This document shows positions 31,776 to 39,087 of a stretch of 64,000 nt of DNA, one piece after another. The stretch spans positions 70,502 to 134,501 of the forward strand of contig NZ_JMKP01000004.1 in the NCBI RefSeq assembly GCF_000685805.1, in the 5' to 3' direction. The translations under genes were made by a program, and so were the position numbers. Position 1 is the stretch's first letter; the number at the start of each line of letters is the position of its first letter. The stretch is from Psychrobacter phenylpyruvicus DSM 7000 = NBRC 102152. GTDB taxonomy: Bacteria > Pseudomonadota > Gammaproteobacteria > Pseudomonadales > Moraxellaceae. The notes below the pieces were generated by a model. The model ran no database searches, was not told where the DNA came from, and was given only the letters and a program-made list of their open reading frames with translations.

Positions 31776-34049
31776 ATGGCAGTACAAATGCTGGGTATTA
31801 AAACCAAGTTTACAGATGATCAAGGCCGTCCATTAATTGGCGGTAGCGTACACACTTATTACGCTGGCACAAGCTTACCGCAAGATACGTTTAGCGACCC
31901 TGAGCTGACTGTACCAAACACTAATCCAGTTAAGCTTGATGATACCGGCAGCGCAAACATATTCTTAAAAGGCACTTACCGGGTACGTGTTTTTGATAGA
32001 AAAGGTAAGTTTGTTGAGGAACAGGATAATGTCGACCAGTTAGCAACCGTAGCTGAGGTGTTTAAAAACAAAGGCGGTTTAAATGCTGCGAATGAACGTA
32101 TTGATGCTTTAACATCTGAAGTTAATAGTGTTAAAGAAAAAACGCTAGTTGTTGAATCAATCGCCGACTTATCGACTATTAAAAATCCAAAAGACGGGCT
32201 ACGTGTTTATGTTAAGTCTTATCATGCGGGACTTGGGAAAGGGGGTGGGTATTTTACTTACGACAGCTCAAAAATAAGTATAAATGATTATGGCTATGTG
32301 ATTAATGGCTGGGTGAGGAGTAGCGCTGATAACCTTAACGTTAAAGATTTTGGAGCAAAGGGCAATTGGAATATAGAAGCTCAAACCGGTACAGATGACA
32401 CTGCTGCTTTTGCTGCTGCCATCGAGTTTATGGTTGCAACACAACACCTACGGAAAGCGGGTAGAAGGGCGTTATATATACCAGCAGGAACTTATAAACT
32501 AAGTAGTATTCATATTCCATTGAGCATGTATTTCGGAGTAATTTTTATTGGCGATAACTCTACGCTATGCTTTGATAGTAAAGCTGACACACCTGCTATT
32601 AACTGTGAAATTGAAGGTGTTGAGTTTAGACAATTGAATCTCCTCGGCGATATACACTTAAACTTCGATATAGTGAACCGAAGCCAAGTCGGATTTTTAG
32701 CGAGACTGCCAGATAACAGAGCCGATATTGATGTTGTTTTTACCAACTGCTCTATAGCTGGGTGGAATGTGTTTGCTGAAATACATGGTAGGGGGTGTAC
32801 GTTCAATAATTGTGGTTTTGGGCATTTGCTAGAAGTCATGCATATTGTCGCTAAGTCTGACTTTACACTGCCACCACATAGCACACCTGAGCATACTATA
32901 CACTCTCAGCAAACATCTATGCGTCACTATGTAATTCGAGGGTGTCGTATGGATGGACCTGAAATTTTAATAAAAATTACAGGTGAGGCAGGTAAGTTTT
33001 TAGATAACATCAACAACATATTAATAGACAATAACGACATGAATAATGTTGGTTATTTAATACGCTCAGATGAACTAGCACCTGCATCTATTAAGTATTG
33101 TAGTATTACTGGCAATAACGGAATCGGGTGCTTTCATCAGTATTTAATCCAAGATGTAAACAATATAGATAATCTGAGCATTTTATCTAATAACTTTACA
33201 AAGTTAGCCAACCACGAACTAGATGTATCTCAGCTAAAATGGGGACAAGTGACAAAAGGCATGATTAGGGCGCATGGCGATATAAAAAATATATCAATAG
33301 TCGGTAATAATATTAGAGCCATAAGCTATTGTTTAATTGACGCACCTAAAATTAATGCAGAACACTGCGGTGTTACTGTAACGAGTAATAACTTTAGCGA
33401 GTTTAACACTTCTAAATATTATACAGACCATCCCAAGCTGGTCTGGTGCCGCTCTAGTGTTAACAACTTAGTAGTTAGCAATAATACGTTACAAAGCAGC
33501 AAAATTTCGGGCACTTACAGGGTAGTAGATACGTTAGTACAAGACCAATCTCAATTAGTCAATAGCGGCAATATAGCTAATTTTAAGTTTGACGATGCTA
33601 TTATATCATTTAGCCCGCGTTTTAACTTCTATAGCGGGAATGATGATGATGTTGGTGTTAACGCATCAGATATAGACGCAGGCTCTAGCGGCTATTACTA
33701 CATAGATGGTATATTTGTTAAGGGTTATGCGGTGTGTCTTTCTAAAGACATACCCCTGCCAGTTAATTATCAAGGTAAAAGCATATCAATTAAACTTCCT
33801 GACGAGTTACCAAAACCTATAGGCTATCAGGAGGGTATGAGTAGTTATCAGTCTGGTTTTGCTAGAGTTGCTCAAGTAAGGAAAATCACTAATACAAATC
33901 TACTTAACGCAACAACTAGAGCTAAGGCAACTAACAGAATTACTATCGAAGCTATTGATCAAAATAACAGCTCGGTTAGAAAACTAAATACCAACGACGT
34001 GCAGCAAGGGTTTCTTGTGGGTGTAGAGTTCAGTTATAGATTTCGCTAA
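31776..34049 (+). CDS. Tailspike protein with pectate-lyase-like beta helix
   Basis: A 757-aa receptor-binding protein. Residues 1-110 form a head-binding domain (TDDQGRPLIGGSVHTYYAGT; GTYRVRVFD) like that of P22-type tailspikes. A short helical neck follows (ERIDALTSEVNSVKEKT). From about 187 the Pectate_lyase_3 pattern begins (LNVKDFGAKG; TGTDDTAAFAAAIEFM; YIPAGTYKLSSIHI), followed by a long right-handed beta helix with many Asn and Ile. The target is probably a surface polysaccharide of the host. Confidence 0.9.
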   Translation: MAVQMLGIKTKFTDDQGRPLIGGSVHTYYAGTSLPQDTFSDPELTVPNTNPVKLDDTGSANIFLKGTYRVRVFDRKGKFVEEQDNVDQLATVAEVFKNKGGLNAANERIDALTSEVNSVKEKTLVVESIADLSTIKNPKDGLRVYVKSYHAGLGKGGGYFTYDSSKISINDYGYVINGWVRSSADNLNVKDFGAKGNWNIEAQTGTDDTAAFAAAIEFMVATQHLRKAGRRALYIPAGTYKLSSIHIPLSMYFGVIFIGDNSTLCFDSKADTPAINCEIEGVEFRQLNLLGDIHLNFDIVNRSQVGFLARLPDNRADIDVVFTNCSIAGWNVFAEIHGRGCTFNNCGFGHLLEVMHIVAKSDFTLPPHSTPEHTIHSQQTSMRHYVIRGCRMDGPEILIKITGEAGKFLDNINNILIDNNDMNNVGYLIRSDELAPASIKYCSITGNNGIGCFHQYLIQDVNNIDNLSILSNNFTKLANHELDVSQLKWGQVTKGMIRAHGDIKNISIVGNNIRAISYCLIDAPKINAEHCGVTVTSNNFSEFNTSKYYTDHPKLVWCRSSVNNLVVSNNTLQSSKISGTYRVVDTLVQDQSQLVNSGNIANFKFDDAIISFSPRFNFYSGNDDDVGVNASDIDAGSSGYYYIDGIFVKGYAVCLSKDIPLPVNYQGKSISIKLPDELPKPIGYQEGMSSYQSGFARVAQVRKITNTNLLNATTRAKATNRITIEAIDQNNSSVRKLNTNDVQQGFLVGVEFSYRFR

Positions 34050-34064
34050 AAAATAGGGATCACA

Positions 34065-34106
34065 ATGCCAATCTTAAAAGCATTAGAGAAATTAGCCAGA
34101 CACTAA
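34065..34106 (+). CDS. 13-aa leader-like peptide MPILKALEKLARH
   Basis: A minimal open frame 15 nt after the tailspike stop, with AGGGAT upstream of the ATG. The peptide would form an amphipathic basic helix. Its last codons lie inside the left arm and loop of the next terminator, so translation could affect termination. Speculative. Confidence 0.3.
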   Translation: MPILKALEKLARH

Positions 34107-34120
34107 GTCTGGCTTTTTTT
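34094..34120 (+). terminator. Terminator after tailspike
   Basis: Perfect stem AGCCAGAC / GTCTGGCT with a 5-nt loop, followed by seven T. Confidence 0.9.
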
Positions 34121-34166
34121 ATATGCGACAAACTAACTGGTTTTTATATCTAAAAAAAGGGGGGAT

Positions 34167-34244
34167 ATGCTCAAAAAGATTTTTAAATTCCCTACAATCA
34201 ACCTAGAAACCCTCAATAGAGGGTTTTTTATTATCAAAATTTAG
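34167..34244 (+). CDS. Possible 25-aa peptide before holin
   Basis: A short frame reading MLKKIFKFPTINLETLNRGF, preceded by AAAGGGGGG immediately upstream. It contains the following terminator stem within its coding sequence. The close ribosome site makes initiation uncertain. Speculative. Confidence 0.25.
   Translation: MLKKIFKFPTINLETLNRGFFIIKI
34207..34230 (+). terminator. Second terminator before holin gene
   Basis: Stem AAACCCTC / GAGGGTTT with an AATA loop, followed by further T. It forms a pair with the terminator at 34094. Confidence 0.8.
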
Positions 34245-34252
34245 GAGATCCA

Positions 34253-34645
34253 ATGCCAAACAACACCCCTTATTGGGACGTAATCCTACTAAAGCTATTA
34301 GTGTTTTTACCCAAAGTTTTTGCAGCGGTCATCGGTGCGATATTGGGATTAATGCTAAGTGGCGATATCGGCAAGGACGGGAAGATACGAGTAAATATAT
34401 CGGTTATCGTTAAGTTTACGATAGCAGTGACAATCAGTCTGTTCGGAGGCGAAGCGTCTATTGAGTACTATAAGCTACAAACATACAGCGTGATGACACA
34501 CGGGTTTGTTATGTTGTTATGGGCTGTATTTGGCATGTTAGCTATCGGCATTGTTTATCAGTCTGTAGCATTGATGCAGGGTAAGCCCTTATCAGCAGTA
34601 ATCAAAGAGATTAAAGACGCAGCTCTCACAATAATCAGCAAGTAG
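34253..34645 (+). CDS. Holin candidate
   Basis: A 130-aa membrane protein with three hydrophobic segments: about residues 12-36 (LLKLLVFLPKVFAAVIGAIL), 50-65 and 82-105 (MLLWAVFGMLAIGIVYQSVA), and a basic C-terminal tail. TTAGGAG precedes the ATG. It lies directly before the endolysin gene, as class I-type holins do. Family not recognised; role inferred from topology and context. Confidence 0.7.
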   Translation: MPNNTPYWDVILLKLLVFLPKVFAAVIGAILGLMLSGDIGKDGKIRVNISVIVKFTIAVTISLFGGEASIEYYKLQTYSVMTHGFVMLLWAVFGMLAIGIVYQSVALMQGKPLSAVIKEIKDAALTIISK

Positions 34646-34662
34646 TAATTAAAAAGTAACCG

Positions 34663-34685
34663 GCCCGCTATATGCGGGCTTTTTT
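34663..34685 (+). terminator. Terminator between holin and endolysin
   Basis: Stem GCCCGC / GCGGGC with a TATAT loop, followed by six T. It lies within the 59-bp gap between the two lysis genes. Confidence 0.85.
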
Positions 34686-34704
34686 ACGTATAAAGGATTT
34701 AAAA

Positions 34705-35199
34705 ATGAGCAAATTTAATGAGTTTTTTGATAGATTAATGCGGCATGAAGGCGGTTATGTGAACCATCCTAATGATCCGGGCGGTGAGACAATGTGGGGT
34801 GTAACTAAGCGAGTTGCACAGGCGCATGGGTATTATGGGCCTATGCGCCAACTGCCAAAGAGCAAGGCTAGAGAAATAGCAACCACGTCATACTGGTTAG
34901 CTGTTAAAGGTGATGATTTGCCTCCAGCTGTAGCTTGGCAGGTTGTCGATGCTGCATACAACCACGGCAATAGGAATGCTATCAAGTTTTTACAGCGTGC
35001 TGTAGGGGCGGTTGACGACGGCATTATCGGGCCACGCACACTGGCAGCAGTAAAATCGATGGATGTTAATGACGTGGTTTTACTATTTAACGCAGAGCGA
35101 TTGATGTTTTATACACAGTTAAGAACCTGGTCAGTTTTTGGCAAGGGGTGGGCGAGGCGCATTGTCGGCAATCTAAGATATGCTGCTAAAGATAATTAG
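34705..35199 (+). CDS. GH108 endolysin (N-acetylmuramidase)
   Basis: A 164-aa muramidase. The ATG at 34705 follows AAAGGA; the frame opens 33 nt earlier. The GH108 catalytic Glu is in RHEGGYVNHPNDPGGETMWG (Glu15). A PG_binding_3 domain follows (VAWQVVDAAYNHGNRNAIKF, DGIIGPRTLAAVK). No signal peptide, so it should need the holin for export. It is the last gene before attR; no spanin gene was seen nearby. Confidence 0.93.
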   Translation: MSKFNEFFDRLMRHEGGYVNHPNDPGGETMWGVTKRVAQAHGYYGPMRQLPKSKAREIATTSYWLAVKGDDLPPAVAWQVVDAAYNHGNRNAIKFLQRAVGAVDDGIIGPRTLAAVKSMDVNDVVLLFNAERLMFYTQLRTWSVFGKGWARRIVGNLRYAAKDN

Positions 35200-35219
35200 G
35201 ATGACATGCTTTTAAGTAA

Positions 35220-35314
35220 AATCACGTCAAAATCTTGTCATAAAAAAAGCCCCTCTGGTGAGGGGCTTGATTTTATTACTAATATTTGGTGGAGATGGCG
35301 GGAGTTGAACCCGC
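35220..35314. repeat. attR (right copy of 95-bp direct repeat)
   Basis: Identical to 1-95. It continues directly into the 5' part of the tmRNA gene on the right, so the phage-borne copy restores a full tmRNA 3' end and terminator after integration. Confidence 0.93.
35247..35268 (-). terminator. tmRNA terminator
   Basis: Minus-strand stem of 9 bp with a four-base loop, followed by a T run, 19 bp after the tmRNA 3' end. Phage-derived copy of the host terminator. Confidence 0.9.
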
Positions 35315-35644
35315 GTCCGCCAGCACTACGCTCATGAATCTACATGTTTAGGGTCTGTCTTTGGTTTTAGCCCGCACCGAACCGACAGTCAGGTTGGATA
35401 GGGCGATCCTTTAAGTTTGAACCCAAATAGCTAAGGCAGCTATTTGAGCGAACCCATATGCGTGCGCTTCAACTCGGCTAACCCACTATGGGTAAAGGGC
35501 AGCGGAGTAAGCAGGGTTTAAGCTGCTAGAGCGTAAGTTTCGTCGTTTGCGACTATAACAATATATGTTTGATTTACGAGAGGACATATACTCTCGACAT
35601 GCATCATTGAGTTTCATCACCAGCGTCGAAGCCAGAACATCCCC
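35287..35644 (-). ncRNA. ssrA: tmRNA (ssrA)
   Basis: A 358-nt transfer-messenger RNA. The 5' GGGGATG pairs with CATCTCC next to the 3' CCA to form the acceptor stem, and the 3' end has a tRNA-like T arm. The resume codon GCA starts the tag reading frame at 35550, encoding ANDETYALAA with the stop at 35518-35520. It rescues stalled ribosomes and tags the products for proteolysis. The 3' part lies in the phage attachment repeat, yet the gene is complete. Confidence 0.96.
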
Positions 35645-35756
35645 AATGGAACGAGACATTATATAGCTAAATTCAAGTTAGCACAAGATTACCTTGGCAA
35701 ATCTTACATAAGGTAACATATTAATAAATTCAACTAAACGAATTATATTCTTTCAT

Positions 35757-35781
35757 AAAAAAAGCCAGCCGAAGCTGACTT
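35757..35781 (-). terminator. Terminator of rpsF-rpsR-rplI operon
   Basis: On the minus strand AGTCAGC-TTCG-GCTGGCT, a stem with a stable UUCG tetraloop and one wobble pair, is followed by seven T. Confidence 0.88.
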
Positions 35782-35817
35782 TTTTATTGCTAAACTATTC
35801 AATTAGTCACAGACTGA

Positions 35818-36324
35818 TTACTCTTCTTCTGCTTCTTGTTGAGTTTCAGCTTGAGCTGCCTGTGCTTGAATGTCACCATCTTCAGATAAGATAGTTACTA
35901 AGATATTAGCAAAGATGTCATGGTGAAGCTGGATATCAACACTGTATTCACCAACCTGACGTAAAGTACCTTCAGGTAGCTTAACTTCAGAACGATCAAC
36001 TTCAAGGCCAGACTTAGTTAAAGCATCAGCAATATCGCGAGTACCGATAGAACCGAATAGCTTACCGTCTTCACCAGATTTAGCACGCATGATAACGTTA
36101 ACATCAGTTAACGCATCAGCACGTTTCTGTGCAGCGGCTAACTCTTCAGCTTCGATAGCTTCAAGTTCAGCACGACGAGCTTCAAATTTCTCAACGTTAG
36201 CTGGAGTAGCTGGTAAAGCTTTACCTTGAGGGATTAAGTAGTTACGACCGTAACCTGATTTTACATCGACAGTTTCGCCAAGTTTACCAAGGTTGACGAT
36301 ACGCTGTAATAAAATAACTTGCAT
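35818..36324 (-). CDS. rplI: 50S ribosomal protein L9
   Basis: A 168-aa protein with the L9 N-terminal RNA-binding domain ([36 protein letters not shown]), the long connecting helix ([20 protein letters not shown]) and the C-terminal domain ([34 protein letters not shown]). An extra acidic tail of about 18 residues ([11 protein letters not shown]) extends beyond the usual end, a feature seen in some gammaproteobacteria. Last gene of the operon, 20 nt after rpsR. Confidence 0.97.
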   Translation of the reverse strand: MQVILLQRIVNLGKLGETVDVKSGYGRNYLIPQGKALPATPANVEKFEARRAELEAIEAEELAAAQKRADALTDVNVIMRAKSGEDGKLFGSIGTRDIADALTKSGLEVDRSEVKLPEGTLRQVGEYSVDIQLHHDIFANILVTILSEDGDIQAQAAQAETQQEAEEE

Positions 36325-36343
36325 GAGTCACTCCTAAGTTGGC

Positions 36344-36571
36344 TTACTGATGGTTGTCAGTGTATGGAAGCAATGCTAAGTAACGAGCTTGTTTGATAGC
36401 AGTTGCTAATTGACGCTGATATTTGTTAGACGTACCAGTGATACGGCTAGGAACAATTTTACCATTGTCACTGATGTATTGTTTTAGTAGCTCTACATCT
36501 TTATAGTCGATGTGAGTGATACCTTCAGCGGTAAAACGGCAAAATTTGCGACGGCGATAAAAACGTGCCAT
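36344..36571 (-). CDS. rpsR: 30S ribosomal protein S18
   Basis: A 75-aa protein with the S18 pattern [57 protein letters not shown]. It binds the S6 protein and 16S rRNA on the platform. It lies between rpsF and rplI as in most bacteria. Confidence 0.97.
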   Translation of the reverse strand: MARFYRRRKFCRFTAEGITHIDYKDVELLKQYISDNGKIVPSRITGTSNKYQRQLATAIKQARYLALLPYTDNHQ

Positions 36572-36597
36572 GGATACTCTCCTTAAATGAGCTTAAA

Positions 36598-37002
36598 TTA
36601 TTCGTCAGAATCGTCGTTAGACTCTTCATCCTGATCGTTGTCAGTGTTTTCGCTACGTGGAGCTTTACGTGCACGCTTCTCATCAGCGCTTTTCGCTAAT
36701 TGTGAAGGCTCAGTAATAGCGTCGTCACGACGAACAACTAGACTACGGATGATAGCGTCGTTATAACGGAATAGCTCTTCAAGCTCTGCTAGAGTTTCAC
36801 CATTACACTCAATGTTGAATAAAACATAGTGTGCTTTATGGATTTTGTTAATTGGGTAAGCCAATTGACGACGGCCCCAGTCTTCAAGACGATGAACCAT
36901 GCCATTGTTGTCTTGAACTAATTTGATATATCGCTCAACCATTCCGACTACTTGGTCGCTTTGGTCAGGGTGTACGATAAGCACCACTTCGTAATGTCTC
37001 AT
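36598..37002 (-). CDS. rpsF: 30S ribosomal protein S6
   Basis: A 134-aa protein with the S6 core ([51 protein letters not shown]) and an acidic, low-complexity C-terminal tail ([14 protein letters not shown]), longer than the unmodified core; in E. coli the S6 tail receives glutamate residues by RimK. First gene of the operon; its leader carries an S6:S18-like structure. Confidence 0.97.
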   Translation of the reverse strand: MRHYEVVLIVHPDQSDQVVGMVERYIKLVQDNNGMVHRLEDWGRRQLAYPINKIHKAHYVLFNIECNGETLAELEELFRYNDAIIRSLVVRRDDAITEPSQLAKSADEKRARKAPRSENTDNDQDEESNDDSDE

Positions 37003-37008
37003 TTAGGA

Positions 37009-37054
37009 CTCCTTACGGATTAGTAGCCATTGACCCCATGTCAACAGCAAGGAG
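37009..37054 (-). promoter_or_regulatory. S6:S18-type autoregulatory leader of rpsF
   Basis: In the mRNA leader CTCCTT and AAGGAG (the rpsF ribosome site) can pair, enclosing a small hairpin (TTGAC / GTCAA at 37030-37044), with an unpaired CCG just before the right arm. This matches the known S6:S18 complex-binding motif, in which a bulged CCG is recognised. Candidate from reading only. Confidence 0.55.
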
Positions 37055-37059
37055 ATTTA

Positions 37060-37505
37060 TAGCAGATACTAGATAACTAATAATAAGTAACTATTAAGTT
37101 GTATCTACATTGAAATAAATAGCTGTTACTGTTTATAAGCTAACAATAAATTTACTAATGCTATAAAGCGCCGGATTATAACAGTTAATGCTTTGTTTAA
37201 CAAGCTTTGTATCAAATGATTTCAATTCTCAATATCTGATTGAGACTCTCCCAAAAAATGTTTACAGTAACCTGCTGACAACATCTTTAATATTTAATCT
37301 GGAATATTTCGTTAGTATTCCGATAAAAATCCTAAATATCAAAAAATAGAAGAAGTAGAAAATACTAAAAGTAGACAATATTGAAGTGGAAGATATTGCT
37401 TTCATGATTAATAACTTTAATCTGCCTTTTATTTTTTTGTATTAAGGTGACCCTCAGCTGATGCTGTATACGATAAAAAAGTGTTATCAAACAGGTAAAT
37501 AGGTT
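37060..37505. other. Intergenic region rpsF / NAD(P)-binding gene
   Basis: About 450 bp of AT-rich DNA between divergent genes. It should hold promoters for both. Near 37065 the minus strand shows TATAAA with a poor TTATTA upstream, a possible rpsF promoter. No small gene, repeat or terminator was convincing here. Confidence 0.4.
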
Positions 37506-38210
37506 ATGAAACGTAAAGCCATTGTAATAGGCGCAACAGGGCTAGTGGGCAAAAAATTAGTTAGCCAGCTAAACATAATGTATGACAGTCTGATTATTGT
37601 CGCTAGAAAACCGCCAAAGCACATGTCGGCTCAAATGCAATTTTATCAACTAGGAGATTTCAATAACCTAGAAGAAACTTTGGCCAATATATCTATTGGC
37701 CCAGATACAGATGCTTTTAGTTGTTTGGGCACCACAAAAAAACAAGCAGGAAGCGATGAAGCCTTTAAACAAGTTGACTATGATTATAATTTAAACTTCG
37801 CCAAATTTTGCCATGATAAAGGGGTGCAAAGATTCTTTATTTTATCAGCTCTAGGGGCAGACACTAAAAGCCGCTTCTTTTATAACCGAGTTAAGGGCGA
37901 GCTTGAGAAGGCTTTGGCAGAGATTGGTTTTAATGAATTGGTTATCTTCCAGCCCTCATTATTGTTAGGTAAGCACAAAGGCCGGGTGTTAGAAAACACT
38001 GCGCAGAGTGCCTTTAAGCTCATCTCACCTTTAGTACCCAAGACTATGCGTACACGGCCTATCGAAGCTGAGCGTGTGGCTGCAGTGATGGCGATGATGG
38101 CACAAAATATATACGAGCGTCATAAGGTATCGGGGATAGAGGATATTAGAAATAAAGTGACCGTCATTGATAATAAACAAATGCTTGCGATGACTCAGCT
38201 AAAGTCTTAA
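37506..38210 (+). CDS. NAD(P)-binding Rossmann protein, TIP30-like
   Basis: A 234-aa short-chain-type protein. The N-terminal nucleotide-binding motif is IVIGATGLVGKKLV (G-x-T-G-x-x-G). Later motifs are DAFSCLGTTKKQAGSDEAFK, VDYDYNLNFAKFCHDKGVQR and YNRVKGELEKAL, with Y and K in the catalytic spacing, and IFQPSLLLG. This is the pattern of HTATIP2/TIP30-like and YwnB-like atypical reductases. Substrate unknown. It is followed 56 bp later by rraA on the same strand. Confidence 0.8.
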   Translation: MKRKAIVIGATGLVGKKLVSQLNIMYDSLIIVARKPPKHMSAQMQFYQLGDFNNLEETLANISIGPDTDAFSCLGTTKKQAGSDEAFKQVDYDYNLNFAKFCHDKGVQRFFILSALGADTKSRFFYNRVKGELEKALAEIGFNELVIFQPSLLLGKHKGRVLENTAQSAFKLISPLVPKTMRTRPIEAERVAAVMAMMAQNIYERHKVSGIEDIRNKVTVIDNKQMLAMTQLKS

Positions 38211-38266
38211 GCTAATTAGACGTTTTTAGTGTTTTATTAGCCAATAATAAATAAGGAAATAACGCC

Positions 38267-38791
38267 ATGACTGAGATGACAAAAACCAACTTTGTAACTT
38301 GTGATTTGTTAGATGCCAATCCAGAAAGCCAAGTCTGCCTGCCAAATATTGAGGGTAAGTCTTTTTATAGCTTCGGTGGTAAGGACAAGTTCTGCGGTGA
38401 GATCGTTACTGTAAAATGCTTTGAAGACAATAGCCGGGTAAAAGAGCTGCTTAACTCTGATGGCCGTGATAGTAATGGTGAAGGCAAAATCTTAGTGGTT
38501 GATGGCGGTGGCTCTATGCGCTGTGCTTTGTTGGGCGATATGATTGCTCAATCTGCTATCGATAATGGTTGGGCAGGGGTGGTGGTGTATGGCTGTGTGC
38601 GTGATGTCGATGACATGGCGCAAATGGATATCGGAGTAATGGCATTAGGCTGTATCCCTCGCAAATCAACCCGTCGTGGCGAAGGTCAAACTGATATTGA
38701 AATTAGCTTTGGCGATATGACCTTAAATTCAGGTATGTATGTCTATGCCGATAACAATGGCATTATTGCAAGCGACAAACCACTGATTTAG
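38267..38791 (+). CDS. rraA: RraA-like regulator of RNase E activity
   Basis: A 174-aa protein close to E. coli RraA (161 aa). Motifs: TCDLLDANPE, FYSFGGKDKFCGEIVTVKCF, ILVVDGGGSMRCALLGDMIA, GWAGVVVYGCVRDVDDM and IPRKSTRRGEGQ. RraA binds RNase E and inhibits it; some homologues are oxaloacetate decarboxylase or aldolase-like, so the cellular role is inferred. Confidence 0.92.
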   Translation: MTEMTKTNFVTCDLLDANPESQVCLPNIEGKSFYSFGGKDKFCGEIVTVKCFEDNSRVKELLNSDGRDSNGEGKILVVDGGGSMRCALLGDMIAQSAIDNGWAGVVVYGCVRDVDDMAQMDIGVMALGCIPRKSTRRGEGQTDIEISFGDMTLNSGMYVYADNNGIIASDKPLI

Positions 38792-38887
38792 GGGTAGCAT
38801 TTTATTTTGCAAAATCAGTCGCTTTTTAATTAATAGCTGGCTGCTCATAATTTACATCTTATAGCTTATAGGGTTAAAACCTTAAAA

Positions 38888-38925
38888 GGCCAACACAGCA
38901 ATGCACTGCTTTGTTGGCTTTTTTT
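38888..38925 (+). terminator. rraA terminator
   Basis: Stem GCCAACA / TGTTGGC with an inner CAGCA / TGCTT-type extension, followed by seven T. Confidence 0.85.
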
Positions 38926-38984
38926 ACTAAAAATCTGCTGTTAAATCCTGAAATATAATGAATTGTCCGTGCTTTAATAATTAT

Positions 38985-39012
38985 TTGTAGTCCTCTTTTT
39001 AGCTCGTATAAT
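38985..39012 (+). promoter_or_regulatory. mfd promoter
   Basis: TTGTAG (38985-38990), a 16-bp spacer and a perfect TATAAT (39007-39012), about 80 bp before the chosen mfd start. Confidence 0.65.
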
Positions 39013-39087
39013 AGAGTTTTTTATTGACAAGTAGCTGTGATTTCTCTCAGCCCATTGGTCTTCGTTAAGGAAATTTACCACAACATT

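Larger units (their letters stand above)
1..35314. mobile_element. P22-like/lambda-like prophage integrated in ssrA
   Basis: A complete-looking temperate podophage genome lies between two perfect 95-bp repeats. Early control (CI, Cro, CII, O, P, Q, Int, Xis, RecT, YqaJ) has the lambda arrangement. The structural genes follow P22 order: terminase, portal, scaffold, coat, gp4, gp10, ejection proteins, tailspike. The reading frames of all key modules are open, so nothing visible shows decay. The left repeat starts at the first base of the window, so the true left edge may lie slightly outside. Inducibility is inferred, not shown. Confidence 0.95.
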
